From Leptasterias polaris (taxonomy: Eukaryota; Echinodermata; Asteroidea; Forcipulatida; Asteriidae), in the NCBI GenBank assembly GCA_037783415.1, contig JAZGTN010000015.1, positions 5,157,001 through 5,221,000 of the forward strand: a stretch of DNA of 64,000 nucleotides, written 5' to 3'. Below are positions 23,401-38,400 of this stretch, in pieces. The notes below the pieces were generated by a model. It was given only the letters and a program-made list of their open reading frames with translations, made no database searches and had not been told where the DNA came from. Position numbers and translations under genes: made by a program. Each line of letters starts with the position of its first letter. Position 1 is the first letter of the stretch.

Positions 23401-26400
23401 GCTGGTAATCTGTTTTGGTAAGCAAGATCATGTTGTGTAAAAGGGTCCATACATCACAGGAAAAGAGATATTCATGATGCGTATCCCCACCCATCAGGTG
23501 CCTCCCACAACCCCCCCCCCCAAAAAAAACCACGCCCAACCCCCCCCCCCCCCCCCCCACAACCCCCCCCCCCCCACAACAACAAAACAAAAACAACAAC
23601 ACAACAACAACACCCCGAGGCACATGTGCCCTCAAAAATATGGGTTTCTTGCATGGCACCTGGGCTCCGCCCCCTCTCATGCACCCAGTGAAAAAAATCC
23701 TAGCTACACACTAGGAGAGGCTGGTGGAATGGGAAACAATATTAAGGACAACTATAAAATAATAATCGAGAGAAAACAAGAGAAAAAACCCCGGAAAAAC
23801 CAAGATTTTGGTTTGGGGAATCATTAGATTGTTTTCAGTTCTCCTCAAACAAAGTTTGGCAACTTACTACGAACGAAGTTTAGTAATACTCAAAGATCAT
23901 TTTTTACGGATCTTTCTCTGTCCTACTATACAATAATCATCTCAAGCTATTGTGTAAGTGCGTGATTGATCCAAGTTCAAGTCCGTTAAATGGATAGGAT
24001 TCTGGGTCAAGACACCGAGTGGTTTGTAATCAGAGATGATTGATGCAATGGGAGAATGTGATGTAATAATCACCCGCAGGATGGTATGTGACTAAATCAC
24101 AAACGTTTGGATTTAAAGGGAGTGTATATGTATGGTGGCCCTGAAGGGACATCAACCATATATAATTACGTGAATATTTGCGAATTGGGGCAAAAATCGT
24201 GAATATTTACGTACATATTCACGTGAATACTATAGATAGTTCCCAGTAGACGCCATCTTTACGGGCAAATCGCATTTTGGCTTGCAGGCGCGTCAAGCGC
24301 TCTAATTATTAACGCAGCCGATCATGCAATGAGTTTTGTGAAATGTGCGCGTGCTGCACGCCGTTCTCACGCGTAACGCGGGACTGTGTGTTACAAATTG
24401 CCCGTAAAGATGGCCGATTTACGTCATATTGCAACCTATCTATATGTTTGATGTCCCTTCAGGGCTACCATATATAGGCCTAACCTTTGGTAACTACTCC
24501 AAAAACTAGTAAGCATAAAAACTACTTTGTAAGGAGCGCTGCAGCTGTTGATATTGTATAACATGTTGAGAAACAATTCCCTTCAAAGGAATGTGGTTTT
24601 AGAGAGAGGGATTCAAAAATATTACAATCTGAGAAACGTTTCTGTATGAAGCGTTTTTCAGATTGTGTATTCCAATTACGGATTGTTCTTCCTGTGTGGA
24701 CATTTTTATCTGCTCCAGATTTTTGACAATATCTCAAAAACGCTACCACCTTTTGAAATGAAATTTCCACAGAGTAGTTTGATTGTATTTATCTACATTT
24801 ATATAGGAATAAAACAACCGAACGGTTCCAAAAACCATATATATACTTTGCCTTTAAATACTTCTGCGAATGTCAGGACTATACAAACAATCACTTTAAC
24901 TTTGTTTCCTTCAGTTTGTTTACATTTTGTTTACGAATCAATGCAATGAACTGGCCGTTTTGTATGTATTTCGTAAAATTTCAATGAACGCGAAGGTTTT
25001 ATTTGAATTTTAAAATAGCATAAGGTCTGCAATGAAAACATGAGCATAATTTATACAAACAGTTTACAAGATGTATTGTTTTGGAATTTACAAAATAAAT
25101 GAGAATGTCAAGACTGAACAAACAAATTACGTTTTTAATAACATAACGTAATTAATAACATTTACGTTTTCAGTTTTCGTTTTGTAATACTTAGTATGAA
25201 TGCAATGCAGTGGCCGTTATGTGTGCATTTTTGTAAAGTTTCAGTGAGCGCGCAGTATAGCAGTTATTTAAAAAAATAGAATAAGGTATTTAAAGAAAAC
25301 GCTAGCATAATTTATAGGCCTACATGTAGTTTACAAAAATTATACAAGATAGACTGTTTTGGAATTTGAAAAAATGAAAAAAAAATCAATACGAGAACAT
25401 TCAGACTCGTTTTAGCTGCCGGTCGCTTAGACCAGAGTCATTCCATGCATACACTGTAAAAACGGCGCTTAGCGTTTAAACACACACACAACATGTTTAC
25501 ACGCAAACATGTTTAGAAATATGCTTGAAAGCTAAATGGGTATCTCCTTAACATGTCAAAAAGCTAAACGTGTTGAGATTTGTTATGCTTGTTTTAAGTG
25601 AAGTTTTGATTTTAAACACATACAAAACATGTTTACACGCAAACATGTTTAGAAATATGTTTGTAAGCTAAATGGGTATCTCCTTAACATGTCAAAAAGC
25701 TAAACGTGTTGAGATTTGTTGTGCTTGTTTTAAGTGAAGTTTTGAATTTAAACACAATCAAAACATGTTTACACGCAAACATGTTTAGAAATATGTTTGA
25801 AGCTAAATGGCTACCTCTTTAACATGTCAAAAAGCTAAACGGGTTGAGATTTGTTGTGCTTGTTTGAAATGCAGTTTTGAATTTAAACACATACAAAACA
25901 TGTTTACACGCAAACACGTTCAGAAATATGTTTGAAGCTAAATGCTATCTCTTTAACATGTCAAAAGCTAAACGTGTTTTGAACTGGTTTGAACATTTGA
26001 ATACACCAGAATGTGTTTACATCAATTGAATACGTTTGCTATTGGTATGAAAAAGCTAAGCAGCTAGTCATGATAGGCTTCCACGTAGGCATATAGGCCT
26101 TCCTTGGAGAGCGTTTTTGCTATATGGCATAAACACATAATTAAAAGGGTTTAAAATAATTCGCATTTTGGTAATACGTAACTTTACAAAGGTATCAAAA
26201 ATGCTCCACACGTTTAGCCCCTCATGGCAAGTAAAATTACTCAGGTAGCAAACGTACTAAAATGATGAACACACATTCTGGTGTATTTGAATGTTCAAAC
26301 CAGTTCAAACCTGCATTGATCGCAACACGTTTAGCTTTTTGACATGTTAAAGGGATACCAATTTAGCTTACAAACATATTTCTAAACATGTTTGCTTGTA

Positions 26401-29400
26401 AACATGTTTTGTATGTGTTTAAATTCATCAGTTTGTTTAGAATGAAATGGGCGGGGTTTCATTAAATATGCACAAATATAGACCTCGGTGTTTATTCAAA
26501 ACCATTGTAGGTATAACAGCCTTTCCTGCGCAGTAGTTTACACTTTAATGTGTGTAATTCAATTGAAGCAAATTTTTGTTGTATCATATTGGCCAGCACT
26601 TCAAATATTCACACCATGGGTAGAAAGTAAAGCCCAAAATGTATATAATTGGAACGGATTCTGAGACTTCAAAATGACCGTTTTCAGTATGACTGAAATT
26701 ATGGCATCATTGCTCCTCAAATCATCTCGATGAAAATCATCTCGATGACCCGTTGAGATGATGATGATTTATCGATTCTCATGCCGAGCGTAGCTTGAGC
26801 GTTATGTTTCAGTAAGCAGGCAGGCGAATGTTGCAACATTTCTCTTTTCTTTTCTTCAGGTGTTTAAAAATTAAGCTTATTCTCTGAAACGTGTTGGATT
26901 CTAAACATGTTTAGCACTCACTATGAACCCTAAACACATTCAATCTAAACGTATCACAGGCTAAATGTGTCTCGGGGTAAACATGTCACAGAAACGCAAA
27001 ATCTAAACATGTTGAGGGCTAAACGTGTGAAAAAAGTGGGTACAAGCGAGGCGTTTAGAAATGTGTTTAGATTCTAAACGCCGTTTTTACAGTGTAGCAA
27101 TCCGTTACAATTCTGAAAATTTTCATTATTTTGTTGAAATACATTTTTATTTTATTTTAAATAGCTACTTTATTTAGTTGGTGGAAAGGAAATGGCGAGA
27201 CGATCAACCCCCATGCTTGCACCAGATCACCCTTGCGAATTATTGAATGCATTTTGAATCACTGTTTCTGACACGCGCTGTTCATCCAAGATGAATTGAA
27301 TAGACCTTATGCATTGACGTCACCAAGCAGCCATCTTAGAGGTAAACTGATGATGAAACAATGGAAACGCGCTGATTTGTACGCGCGGCGCACATGACTG
27401 GCCAATGAACGGCTTCCTTTTGACCTCTAGGCGAGGGCGCCCTACTCAAATGACGTCATATGCATAAGGTCCATTCCAAAAATGTGCAATTCAGATTTTT
27501 TTGAGAAAAGGAAGAAGAACAGAACAAGCATTGACACTGATGATAGCTTTTAGTATTTATGCGTGAGTGGAATGCATTACGATATAAATAAAATACTGTA
27601 GTTAAATTGCTGCTTTAATTACCTTTAAAAGGTTAGTTGAAGACCCGTGTGCATTATTCATTTCAATTCCCTAGCATCTTTAAGTACAGAAGCAAATAAT
27701 TGTTGCCTTTTTGGGGGGGGGGGGGGGGGGGGGGTAAGCATGGATCTATCCTCTATCCTCTAGTTTTCAGTAAACCGTCATCATCAACCAATAATGAATA
27801 ATTAAATCAGATTCGGTGGTCACATTAGTGACACTGAAAACCGTAAAACAATGACAACATTGTTAATGTTTTTATATTATAGACACTTTGTGTGCGCTCA
27901 TATCTGACACAATTATTTCTATTTCGGTAATAAGCAGCTTACGTTCAGATCCCTCTGAAATGCTACCTCGCCTATTGCAGTATTTAGACGATTTCCCTTG
28001 GAGGATTTCTACCAGTGAAAATCACAATCACTGACCTTTCAGACTGTGTTTGTAACGAGAATCACTTAAATCTTAATTTTTCTTTAGCTATAAAACAAGA
28101 CTTCTTGTTATTGTCTCTCCTTCAGGTATGACTGGCTACGTCATGTTTGACAGTGACGGCGATAGAATAGCCAACTTCTCACTTCTTGATTTGAAAGTAA
28201 GTTTGAACTTAGAGCTTTAAGGTTTCAGTTTGTATATTAGTCTTTCCCATGAAATATGCTTACATTCACGTAGACGTCAGACAAACGCCATGTTATTACA
28301 CTATTATTACGTTTGGGTTTTTATGTCTGTTCTCACCCAAACCAAATAGTGCTATATCCCTATAGTTTTCACCATAACTCAAAAAGGCTAAATAGAGTTC
28401 TACACTAAGTAGACGCACAAACGCTGAGCGTCCGCCATTATCAGCCCCGAGGACCGAGAACAATGGATTTAGGCCTACCTGAAGTCTGCTGCCACCTCTG
28501 TCCCCCCCCCCCCCCCCCCCCGCCAAAATCTTCCGCCATTCGTTAAATCATCAGAACGGTAATACATGTTGTTATTTTACAACTAAAGCGCATATGTGTT
28601 GCAAATACTACCGTACTTTAGAATCAAAAGAGCTAGTTGCGCAGATTTTGAATGTCAGTGTCGGCGTGTCTTGTTGGCACTATACAGTACATGTCTAGCA
28701 ATAGCAAGTTGTGATTTGGAACTATTGCAGTCACATTGCTGCATATATTGAATGTATGCGGGTTGTGTTCTCGGGTGCCAAAAGCAATGACAAAACCGTG
28801 ACACTCATGTTTCGTTGAACATGGTTGATCAGTCACTTATAAGGAGATAAACACATTTTTTAAATGACGTATACACTATAGGCCTACATATCATAGAAAT
28901 CGTTTTGATCCTGATCAAACTCAACGAGATCACCATTTTTCGTTAATTGGTTCTTCACCTTTTATGCATGAAGGATGTTTATAGTTTTTGATTTGTGTGG
29001 AAGTTTTATTTAGCTATGTATTATGGGTTTTCATTTGCAAAACAGCTAAGTTGTTGAGCTGTCTTCTATAGTTTTGAATAATTGGAAAATGTTCTCGCTT
29101 GAAATAGGGTGGGACTAATTTTGAAGCAGTTGGTTACATCAGTGGACTACAGTTGGAATATGAACCAATAGCTGGAGAGGAGATATCATGGCCTGGTGCA
29201 TTGATACCCAGGGAACCTAAATGCGGCTACAATGGAGAAAAATGCCTTGGTATGAATATATTTATGTTTATATATTTGAACTCAATAATGTATGTATTTC
29301 TTTATTTGGTGAATGTACACAACAAAATGTATGACACACGTAAGTACTCGAACCTGCAACACAAACAACAAACAACAATAACAATATAAACAAAGGCAAC

Positions 29401-32400
29401 AAAGACAACAGCAATGGCAACGAAAACAACGACAACAGAAACAGCAATGACAATAACGATAACAATGACAACAACGACGACAACAATGACATCAACAAAA
29501 GCAACATCAGCAATAACAATGACAATGACAACAACAAAGGCAACAACGACAATGACAACAACAAAGGCAACATCGACAATGACAACAACAAAGGCAACAA
29601 CGAAAACAGCGGCAAGAACAACAACAATGACTACAACAAGAATAACAAGAACAAGTAACAACAATATCAACGATAACAACGACAACAGCAACAACAACTG
29701 CGGCAACAACAGCAACAACAGCAAAAATGACGGCGACAACAACAACAACACTGATAAGGAACTTTGAGCTCTGCCATATGCACCATAACTTTATACATGA
29801 TTTTTCCACACTTGCTATTTGATTTGTCAACGTAGAGTCGAACTTATTAGCATTGCTAAGCAACAAAGGAGTCAGATTAGCCTGAACCAAATTCTCCATA
29901 ATCTAGATTATGTCCCGCACCTGTTGTTAACAAGTTTATCGACCTTTGGTTACATGATTTGTGCTAGTAAATTATTCCATGTCATAAGTAATCGTGTTCT
30001 GTGAAATCATTTGTTATTGTATTTTCCTCATCAGTGTCGTCAGGTTTGATTTAGTGTGAGAATATTTCTCTCTCATATACAATACATTCCTTAAAAATAA
30101 ATCGTCTTCTAAACACGTTCAGCTGTCTTCTTAATAGTTTAATAATACAAAATAATAAAAAAACATGTACTTGACATATTTAATGATGAACATAGTGCAA
30201 GATTCTGTTTTAAAAAGATATGCAATTTCTCTACAGCTCTTCAGAAACATGACAAAAAAGTGAATACAGATCAGACAAACAAAACCAAATTTTACTGTTC
30301 CTTTAAGCTCATTGTATTATGAGCCGGTGGAGATGTTCACGGAACCATTTCATGTTGACTTTGCAGATAGCAGTATCATTACAGCAATAGTCGTAGGGGC
30401 AGTCTTAACGTTAGTGGTGATAATCATGATTCCTTACATAAGGTAAGTTGTGTTCGAAGATAAAGACGCGCCCCCCCCCCCCCCCCCCCCCCGTTTAGAA
30501 CCCTTGCCCTTCCCCCTTGCCCCCAAATGAGATCAAGGAAATGCAGTAAACAAATGGTTCGATAAATTAAATAGCCCCTAAAATATTTAGGAAGCTTGCC
30601 CCCCCCCCCCCCCCCCGCTATAATAAGCTCTTTTTAAAACCATGACATCGGCTTCGGATCCGAATAGACCTTATGCATTGACGTCACCAAGCCGCCATCT
30701 TAGAGGTAAACTGATGATGAAACAATGGAAACGCACAGCTTTGTACGCGCGGCGCACAGGATTGGCCAATGAACATCTTCCTTTTGACCTCTAGGCGAGG
30801 GCGCCCTACTCAAATGACGTCACGTGCATAAGGTCTATTAAGCTCCGTGAGTTATTTTACAAAAGAGCACTTTCCATGAGGAACTTCAAACAGACGGACG
30901 CATGCAGAGCCTGAAGTCGGAGCCAAGACCGGAGATAAGTACAAGTCTCGCGTGTATCGAACATTGGAACTTGTTAAAACGCGTTAGTTTGTTTCAGCAA
31001 TGTACCAAAGTGGTAAAAAAAAAAATCGAAAACGCGCAAGACTTTCATGGTCGATTCGAATTATGTCTTTGATTGGAACTTAATGACGTATACGGAGTTG
31101 GTTTTCAGATACCCTGACATCCTTTTCTACGTGGGGTTCTCATTTTGTGTTTTTTGAAAATAATTTTTGTATTTTCGTAGGACCTATATATAGTTTCCTT
31201 TGACCTACGAGCTAAAGTTCTAGGCACACGATGGACCATACTTGTGCCCCTGATGAGCAAGACCCGTGACTGTGATTATCACTACATGTTTTAATTTATA
31301 CACAAAACAGTGATTAGACCATTGGCCTATTTGCATTACTAGCTTACGTATTCTTGACAGTTATAAATCTGACTCTTTGACAAATTGCCGACTTTTGTTT
31401 GCCGAGAGACTCGGAACAAACATGACAATGGTCAGTTGAGTAGATGCGGGGGGGAGACTGTTGCATGTAGTTACAACTTTATGGGGATTCCTTCATCCAT
31501 GGTAAGACACAATTTGTATTTGAACATACTTCAAGGACCGGTCGAATCTCTAGTGCTAAACCTGATTGAATCATTTGGTGAATTGGATGTACAAAACCTT
31601 GGTTATAAAATGGATGGTGACACTCATTTCAATTTGACAAAATTGTTATTGCATCGTGTTCATGTTTAAGGGAAACCGCAACCAACATTTGCTTGGTTTT
31701 TGAGTCAAAGGGTTTGATATTATTGTTGCTGCAGAGCGTGGGTTCGAGTCCCAGTCGTGGCACCCGCACTTGTGCCCCTGATGAGCAAGACCCATGACTA
31801 AACTACTCTTCATCACCCAGGAGTATTAAAATGGGTCACCAGCGAGGGTAGATATTGACGTGAAAGATTAGCAACCTGTGCACACATTGGGCGTCCAGTG
31901 CTGCAAACTCATAAGGAGTTATGATAAGCATGGGTTATAACGTAAGGCGGTCTAAGGGGCCTATACTTGGCCCGTAAGAGCACAATGTCATAATAACAAG
32001 ATTTTTGTTACTTTTGTATTATTGTTATTATAACGTACCGTCCAATGGAACTTTGTCCTTTTGTGTCAAAGGTTACGAGAACCCGTGTCACGTTTTGATA
32101 TCTCTATCACCTCAACATGGTCTGAAAAAGGCCCAAGAAAGGTTTTCCCACATTGATTTTATTACCATAAGGAATGTTCGTACCCGAAAAACGAATATTG
32201 CAATACAAAATAAAGCGGTAAATCCCGATAACACACAAGGTTGTCTGCCAACTTTATCTGATAGTGAGATGTTTGTACATTTTGGCCGAGATGTGATGAC
32301 GTCAATGAACTATGACATGACAACAAGGTGATACCATTTCGGGAACTTATAATCAATTCGTCTATAGTGGCACTGGAACTCCATTCATGTCTGCCACATA

Positions 32401-35400
32401 ACTAAACACGCAGGATCAGAACTTGATGCAAATGTCTTGATTACTGAAGACGAGCAGAGTATACTGGCCGAAACGTCGAGACCATAACAACGGTTCAGAG
32501 CAAACACTCCTCCATGTAAAAGATTTATATACATGGTTGTACCCTTTAGTTTACTATACTGCAAAAACTGGGGTGTCAAAATTGACAACACGGGTGCTGT
32601 CACATTTAGGTTGGATACCCAAGAGAGAATCAAAATTAACACTAGGATGTTAAAATAACTCAATGCAACACTGTGTTGGCAGAAATTAGTGCTGTTTTCA
32701 CACCCTATGTTGTAAATGTTTTCTGTTGTATCTGTTTGACAACATCCATGGTATCAATAGATAGGTTGCAATATTACGTAAATCGGCCATCTTTACGGGC
32801 AATTTGGAACACACAGTCGTGCGTTACGCGTGAGAACGGCGTGCAGCACGCGCACATTTCACAAAACTCACTGCATGATTGGTTAGTGAATGACGCGGCT
32901 GCGTTAATAATTTGAGCGCTTGACGCGCCTGCAAACCAAAATGCGATTTGCCCGTAAAGATGGCGTCTACTGGGAACTATCTTTAACACCCCAGTTTTTG
33001 CAGTGTAGTATAGACCACTGATCTCTATATACTGACAGTATATAGAGATCAGTGGTATAGACCCATTACACAACGCGCAGCGCACATACACGCGCGTCTC
33101 CTGTCCGCCATTGTGGGTGTCAAAGCGTGCACAAAAGGAATGGACTCCCCCAAAAAGGCAGAAATGGTAGCACGCATTGTTCGGAGGTGCGTAAGCACAT
33201 GTACCATTCCTTTTGTGCACGTTTTGACACCCAAAATGGCGGACAGGAGACGCGCGTGCAAGTGCGCTGCGCATTGTGCAATGGGTTTATAATAGTAACT
33301 TCATGTCATTTTCACGCATGAAAAGCTTTAAAAATCACCTTTTGCTTGACTACAATCCTAAAATCGTTATAACTTTAAATCCTCATACATAACCATTTGA
33401 CCATTCTCGGTCCATCGTGAGCGTTACTGTATTTCTTTCAGTCACACGTGGGCCCATATGCAATTTGAATCCCACGTTTAGCCGCCGTTGTTTATAGAAG
33501 GTCTGCAAGGCCAAATTGAGTTTTGTGATGCACTCATTTTGTAATAGATATCGCAGAGTCCTTAATCGGAAAGTCGGGGGAAATTACAAATTCTCAAAAC
33601 TTTTGTTAATATGATGTATATTATAGTTTTATTTGAGACCCCTTTAGAGCAAAATTGACACATGACGTCATCAGACATCAACAACAAAAGGGGTTTGTAT
33701 ATACATTCCCAAAAGAGGAATTAATTTGCGGCAGTAAAAAGGTGTAATGCAGTGCGCTTGTTTAATATTGATTCATTGTTTCTTTTTATTTTCAGTATTA
33801 AGTACAGAAAGTATATTTATCGGAAAGACTGGGTGATTGAAATAGATGAGCTAACATTCCTATCGATGCAACAAAGCACTCTAGGGGTAAGGAATTGATT
33901 TTTTTTTAAAATAAGAAACAATAGGCCCATAAGGGAGGGGGAGGGGTTATGACCAGGGTCTTGTGGAAGACACATCTTTTTCACAATTGTTAAACTTTTG
34001 TACTTCTGTATGGACTACTCCTGGTCAAGCTGTTTTTAGTGTTGGAAGATTTAAATAATAAATAAAATAAAACAGATAAAATGGCTTGATTAGAAACATA
34101 ACAGATTAGGAACCTAAACAGGGTTTGAGTTACCCACCCGAACAGTAGTCGACGTCTAGCAATTAACCCTACAACCAAACAACATGCAGTCTCGTGTTTT
34201 CCCCAAACACAAAGAGCCTACTTAAAAAAAAAAAGGCATACATCATGCATACTAATGCACCCTTCAGCTTCCACAAGATCAACAAAATGTTGAGAAAGAA
34301 ATGTTTAAGTTTTATAAAATATTTATGGTCTGAGCTAAAAGAAACCGTGCAGTCTCTAGTGAAGATTTTCTTGAAGTTCAAGCTATGAATTAACGCTAAC
34401 TAGCTTTCGTCGATTGTTAATTCCCCTTTTCTTTTGAATATTACCATAACTAGACCATAATAGTAAATTATCAATCACCAACACAACCTTCGGGCAAAAG
34501 ACGAAAGCTTTGAGAAAACTAGACTTGCCAAGCGTTCATTTCACCCCCCCCGAAAACAGTAACACGGCACCGTCTACACTGATACTGATAGTCCCGTGTG
34601 ACATCCTTATGCGTATCTATAAATAATCTATAAGAATCTACTGCATGTCCTTGTTAATTTGTAAAATGATTACCTTTATTTATATTAGCACAGTGCCGCC
34701 AAAAGAGTCATCGTAATGACTGTCTCATTTTCTTAATTACACACAGCCTCTACAAGATCCCCCTTTCCATTATCCATCGTTATATTCCGATTTTCTCAAT
34801 GACAGGTCCAAGGGTACCCTTCCATGTACCGTCTGCCTAATGTCTCCGGACGACTCCTCAGCCAACCGTCATTAACGGGCAGATCGTTCCACCAGGACAA
34901 CGCGGGAAAGGCAGGTGAAACTAAAGAGCCCGACTATCTGTTGGCCAAGTACAAATCAGAGACTGTTCTTTTGAGGAAATCAGTTTTGGGTAACAATTTG
35001 AGCTTGAACAAGGCTACGAAGAAAGAACTTAAAGAGGTACGAGTAATATTGAGAAAATCTATTCATTATTTAAAAACCTTGATTGAGCGATGGTAACACC
35101 AAGTCGTGGCACATTTTATTTATTTCAATGTTTTCTCCAAAGTGCAATGGCATAGTGGAGTCAAAGTCCATGATATCCTAGACTGGACCATTCCACATAT
35201 CTAAGAGGGGTATCATATTTGTTTTGTTTTGAGGGGCTTAAACATAATGTCCACCCTTCGTGCACACAATTGTAACCTACAGACATTCCAGATATAACCC
35301 TGATTAAGGGAAACAATCCTTTGGGGGGGGGGGGGGGGGGGTTGAACAAAGAAAATTTGACTTTTTATTTTAGCAGGCTGCCAGATGTTTCCAACCCCCC

Positions 35401-38400
35401 CCCCCCCCCCTGCCAATCAAACCTGTTGGCTTACTGTGGGAGCCAGCTGCGCTTGTGTAGTTCCTGGGGTTACTCCCGCACTTAAGGGTTTATAATGAAG
35501 TTATTAATTTGAAGTTGTTTAGGATACACAAAGGGGACGAAATAAGCAGGTACGGATTTAATGTGCTAGATATTTGTATCGTTTCGTGTATTCACGGAAA
35601 TGAAAGCATCAGTATCATTCTGTTTTGATTTTGATAAAATTCTTACTTTCTCTTAATTCAAATTAAAGCAAAATCTTCAACATAAGTTGAATGAAAGAGC
35701 CCCAGCACAAAACACGTAGCCTGTGACGCTTTCACTGGAAATGTCACTTATTTTGAGCTCCATTCAACCTTGGTTTATGTCATTAGTAATTCAACACGAC
35801 GAGTTGGTGGCTTTCTTTATAGCAAAGCTGCAAAAAGTGAAGCCGAAAAATTACATTGTATTGTTGATGTATATCACCATTCATAAAACATATAGTTGAA
35901 GGGTCAAACTTGTAAATAATTAATAACGTAGTGTTTATTAATGTGGTAAATTTTATCAAACTTAGAATATGTTTTGTAGTTCTTGTAAAATTGTGTTGCA
36001 CAACTATATTCAACGCTTTACTAAAAAATGCAGTGGGAAAAACTGAGTGTTTCGTAGCGTCTGCCTGTAGAAAGACCTGCGAGTTAATGTATATTTGTAG
36101 CAGAGGATCATACAATGTTTGTTTTTACCGTATCCCTTTTACTATACTGAATATCTTAGACATTTAATAGATGTTAATTTTGCATTTTAGATAAAATATC
36201 TTGTTTTCAATGTTCAAGTTCCCGTCTCAACTCGGGCCCCACTGCGCTGTATCTAACGTTTCCCATAACAATTATTCTTTGCTTAAATAGCTTCATTACA
36301 AACTGTCTATCTGTTATTCTTCCATCAAATTGTGATTGATATTTGATACAATGTAGGATGAATTTGAGGTTTAAGTTGAAGCCGGGGTATTCCCTCTCTC
36401 TCTCTATATGCAGATGAGATGGTTGGTGAATGAGAATCTGACTCGATTTGTTGGGGTTTGTTTCCCCACGAGAGGTGGCAACGATTTCTACTACATTTCT
36501 GAGTACTGCACAAAGGGAAATCTTAAGAATATATTGGCCAACGATGACATCAAACTCGACCTTAGCTTCAAAGTGTCCTTCATCAAGGACCTAGCGAGGG
36601 TAAAACAAATGTCAAGTCAGTGTTATTATTACTTTAAAGAGTGTGCAAAACTTTGGCAAAATAGGAAATATAGATGTTCACAGATTTACAAATAAATTAT
36701 GTTTAAAGATGGGAAACTTGCCTTAGAATATTTTTGCCTGAAAGGCTTTAGTTTTTAAGAAATTAGTAAACAATTCAGTTTGATCTCGCGAATCAAAAAC
36801 AAGTGAAAACAGTAAAATAATGGTTGTGTTTTTTCTTATTCACTATTTTCTCGTGACTCCGATGACTGATTGAAGTTAAACTTTCACAGGTTTGTTTTTT
36901 CATGTATATGTGCTAGGTCTTACAAAGTGCGGTGAATGTTGGCTTTGTGATTTTACTCCAGCAATTAGTTACATGAAAATGCAAACTGGTATCATTCTGT
37001 CAAACTAATTGCCATGTTCCCTGTGTGCTTAAGCAATTATCGATTACTATAACTATACTGATTTCCATAACATCGAAGAGGGTTCTGACTGTTTTACCAG
37101 TCCAGCCTTGGCTTTTGTTTCATTGATTTAAATGTGAAGATGGAAAAAGAATTATCTCCCTTCAGCAAAACGTTTATTATTGTAACTGTTATAAAAGCCG
37201 AATTTATTTAGTATTTTCTTTTTTAGTTGATTCCTTTCTGTTGTTTTGTGTGCATTAGTTAATTTCAAAAGTAATCAATCTTTGTAAACAAGTCAAATCA
37301 AACATGGTTTCTGTGACTTAGTACATTTTACCTCAAAATCGCAATTAAATTTATAAATATCTTACCACAGTTTATTTTGCAAGAAATGCAAAAGAATAAT
37401 TACGAAAACATTGAAGCCTAATATTCCCACCGGTCCGTTTTCTTGAAAACAGTACAAAGACAATTAACACGTACAGTTTCGTGCCTTTTTAGCATTTTAA
37501 TATTACAAAACATCTGTGTGGCAAAGTTGAGCTTCATTTTCAAGACTAAAACTCATGTATGTTCACAACACAGGGGATGCAGTTTCTTCACAACACCGTG
37601 ATCAAGTCACATGGTTTACTGTGCTCAAATCTTTGCTACTTAGACAGTCGATGGGTCCTCAAGATTGCAGGTTCTGGGGTCGTCTCCTTCCACATGTCTA
37701 AAGGAACGGGGGAGAAGATCATTGATCCAGAAGCTAGATTTGCAAGTGAGTCTTAGTACTTTCAATTTCCTGAAATAATAACGTGGCGTAACCAGACATT
37801 TTCATTTGGGCCGGACAAGCGGGGGCAAAGACATAATTTAGGGACCTATTTACTAAGTATTGAACCACTCATTTATGTTAACTTTTTATTTTATTTATAT
37901 TTTTCCTTTTTTTTCTAATTATTTTTATTTATTCATTCGTTTATTTTGTATATACATTTTGTTTTGTTTAGGGGGTGGGTATGGGAAAAGGCTTCTGAGT
38001 GGAGGGGGCAAGCGCCGTCACCACTCTCTGGTTACGCGGCCATTGACGTGTATCAATGTGCACTTTTCAGAGAAATCCCGACTTTCAGTTCTTTCATGCA
38101 GTTCATCAATTTTATAAAGCTGCCTTAAAAGCACAACATGTGGCAAAGCGCGAAACAATTTTGTTATATAGAAATAAGGTTACCAACCCAATTACCATTC
38201 CAAATTTAACATCAGCTGTGACGGGTTTCCTGCTTAGTTTTGCTCATCAGAAAACTGTCAAGCGGAGTTTCTGCTTAAAAGCTCTTTGACAATGCGCCCT
38301 GATTTGATAGTTCGGTTCCAGTGGTGTTCTTCAGACACATGTGCATTATAAAAAGTTGTGACAACACTATTATTGTTAATGTTCAAAATGTCAATCAATA

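Noticed and set aside
23168..23827. Gly-rich and Pro/Asn-rich frames around 23.5 kb
   Set aside because: Created by poly-C/poly-G and CAA runs.
25475..26010. Repeat array considered as CRISPR-like
   Set aside because: Units are ~136 bp head-to-tail with no unique spacers, inside a eukaryotic TIR element.
29268..29899. Long open frames on both strands (poly-Thr and poly-Leu/Val proteins)
   Set aside because: They arise from the AAC/ACG trinucleotide satellite, which lacks stop codons by composition. There is no domain, and they overlap on both strands inside a cyclase intron.
31385..31669. 94-codon frame in cyclase intron 7
   Set aside because: No recognisable domain, low-complexity start, no matching splice signals in frame with the cyclase.
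32005..32331. 108-codon frame in cyclase intron 7
   Set aside because: No family recognised and no reason to insert it between exons 7 and 8, which already join in phase.
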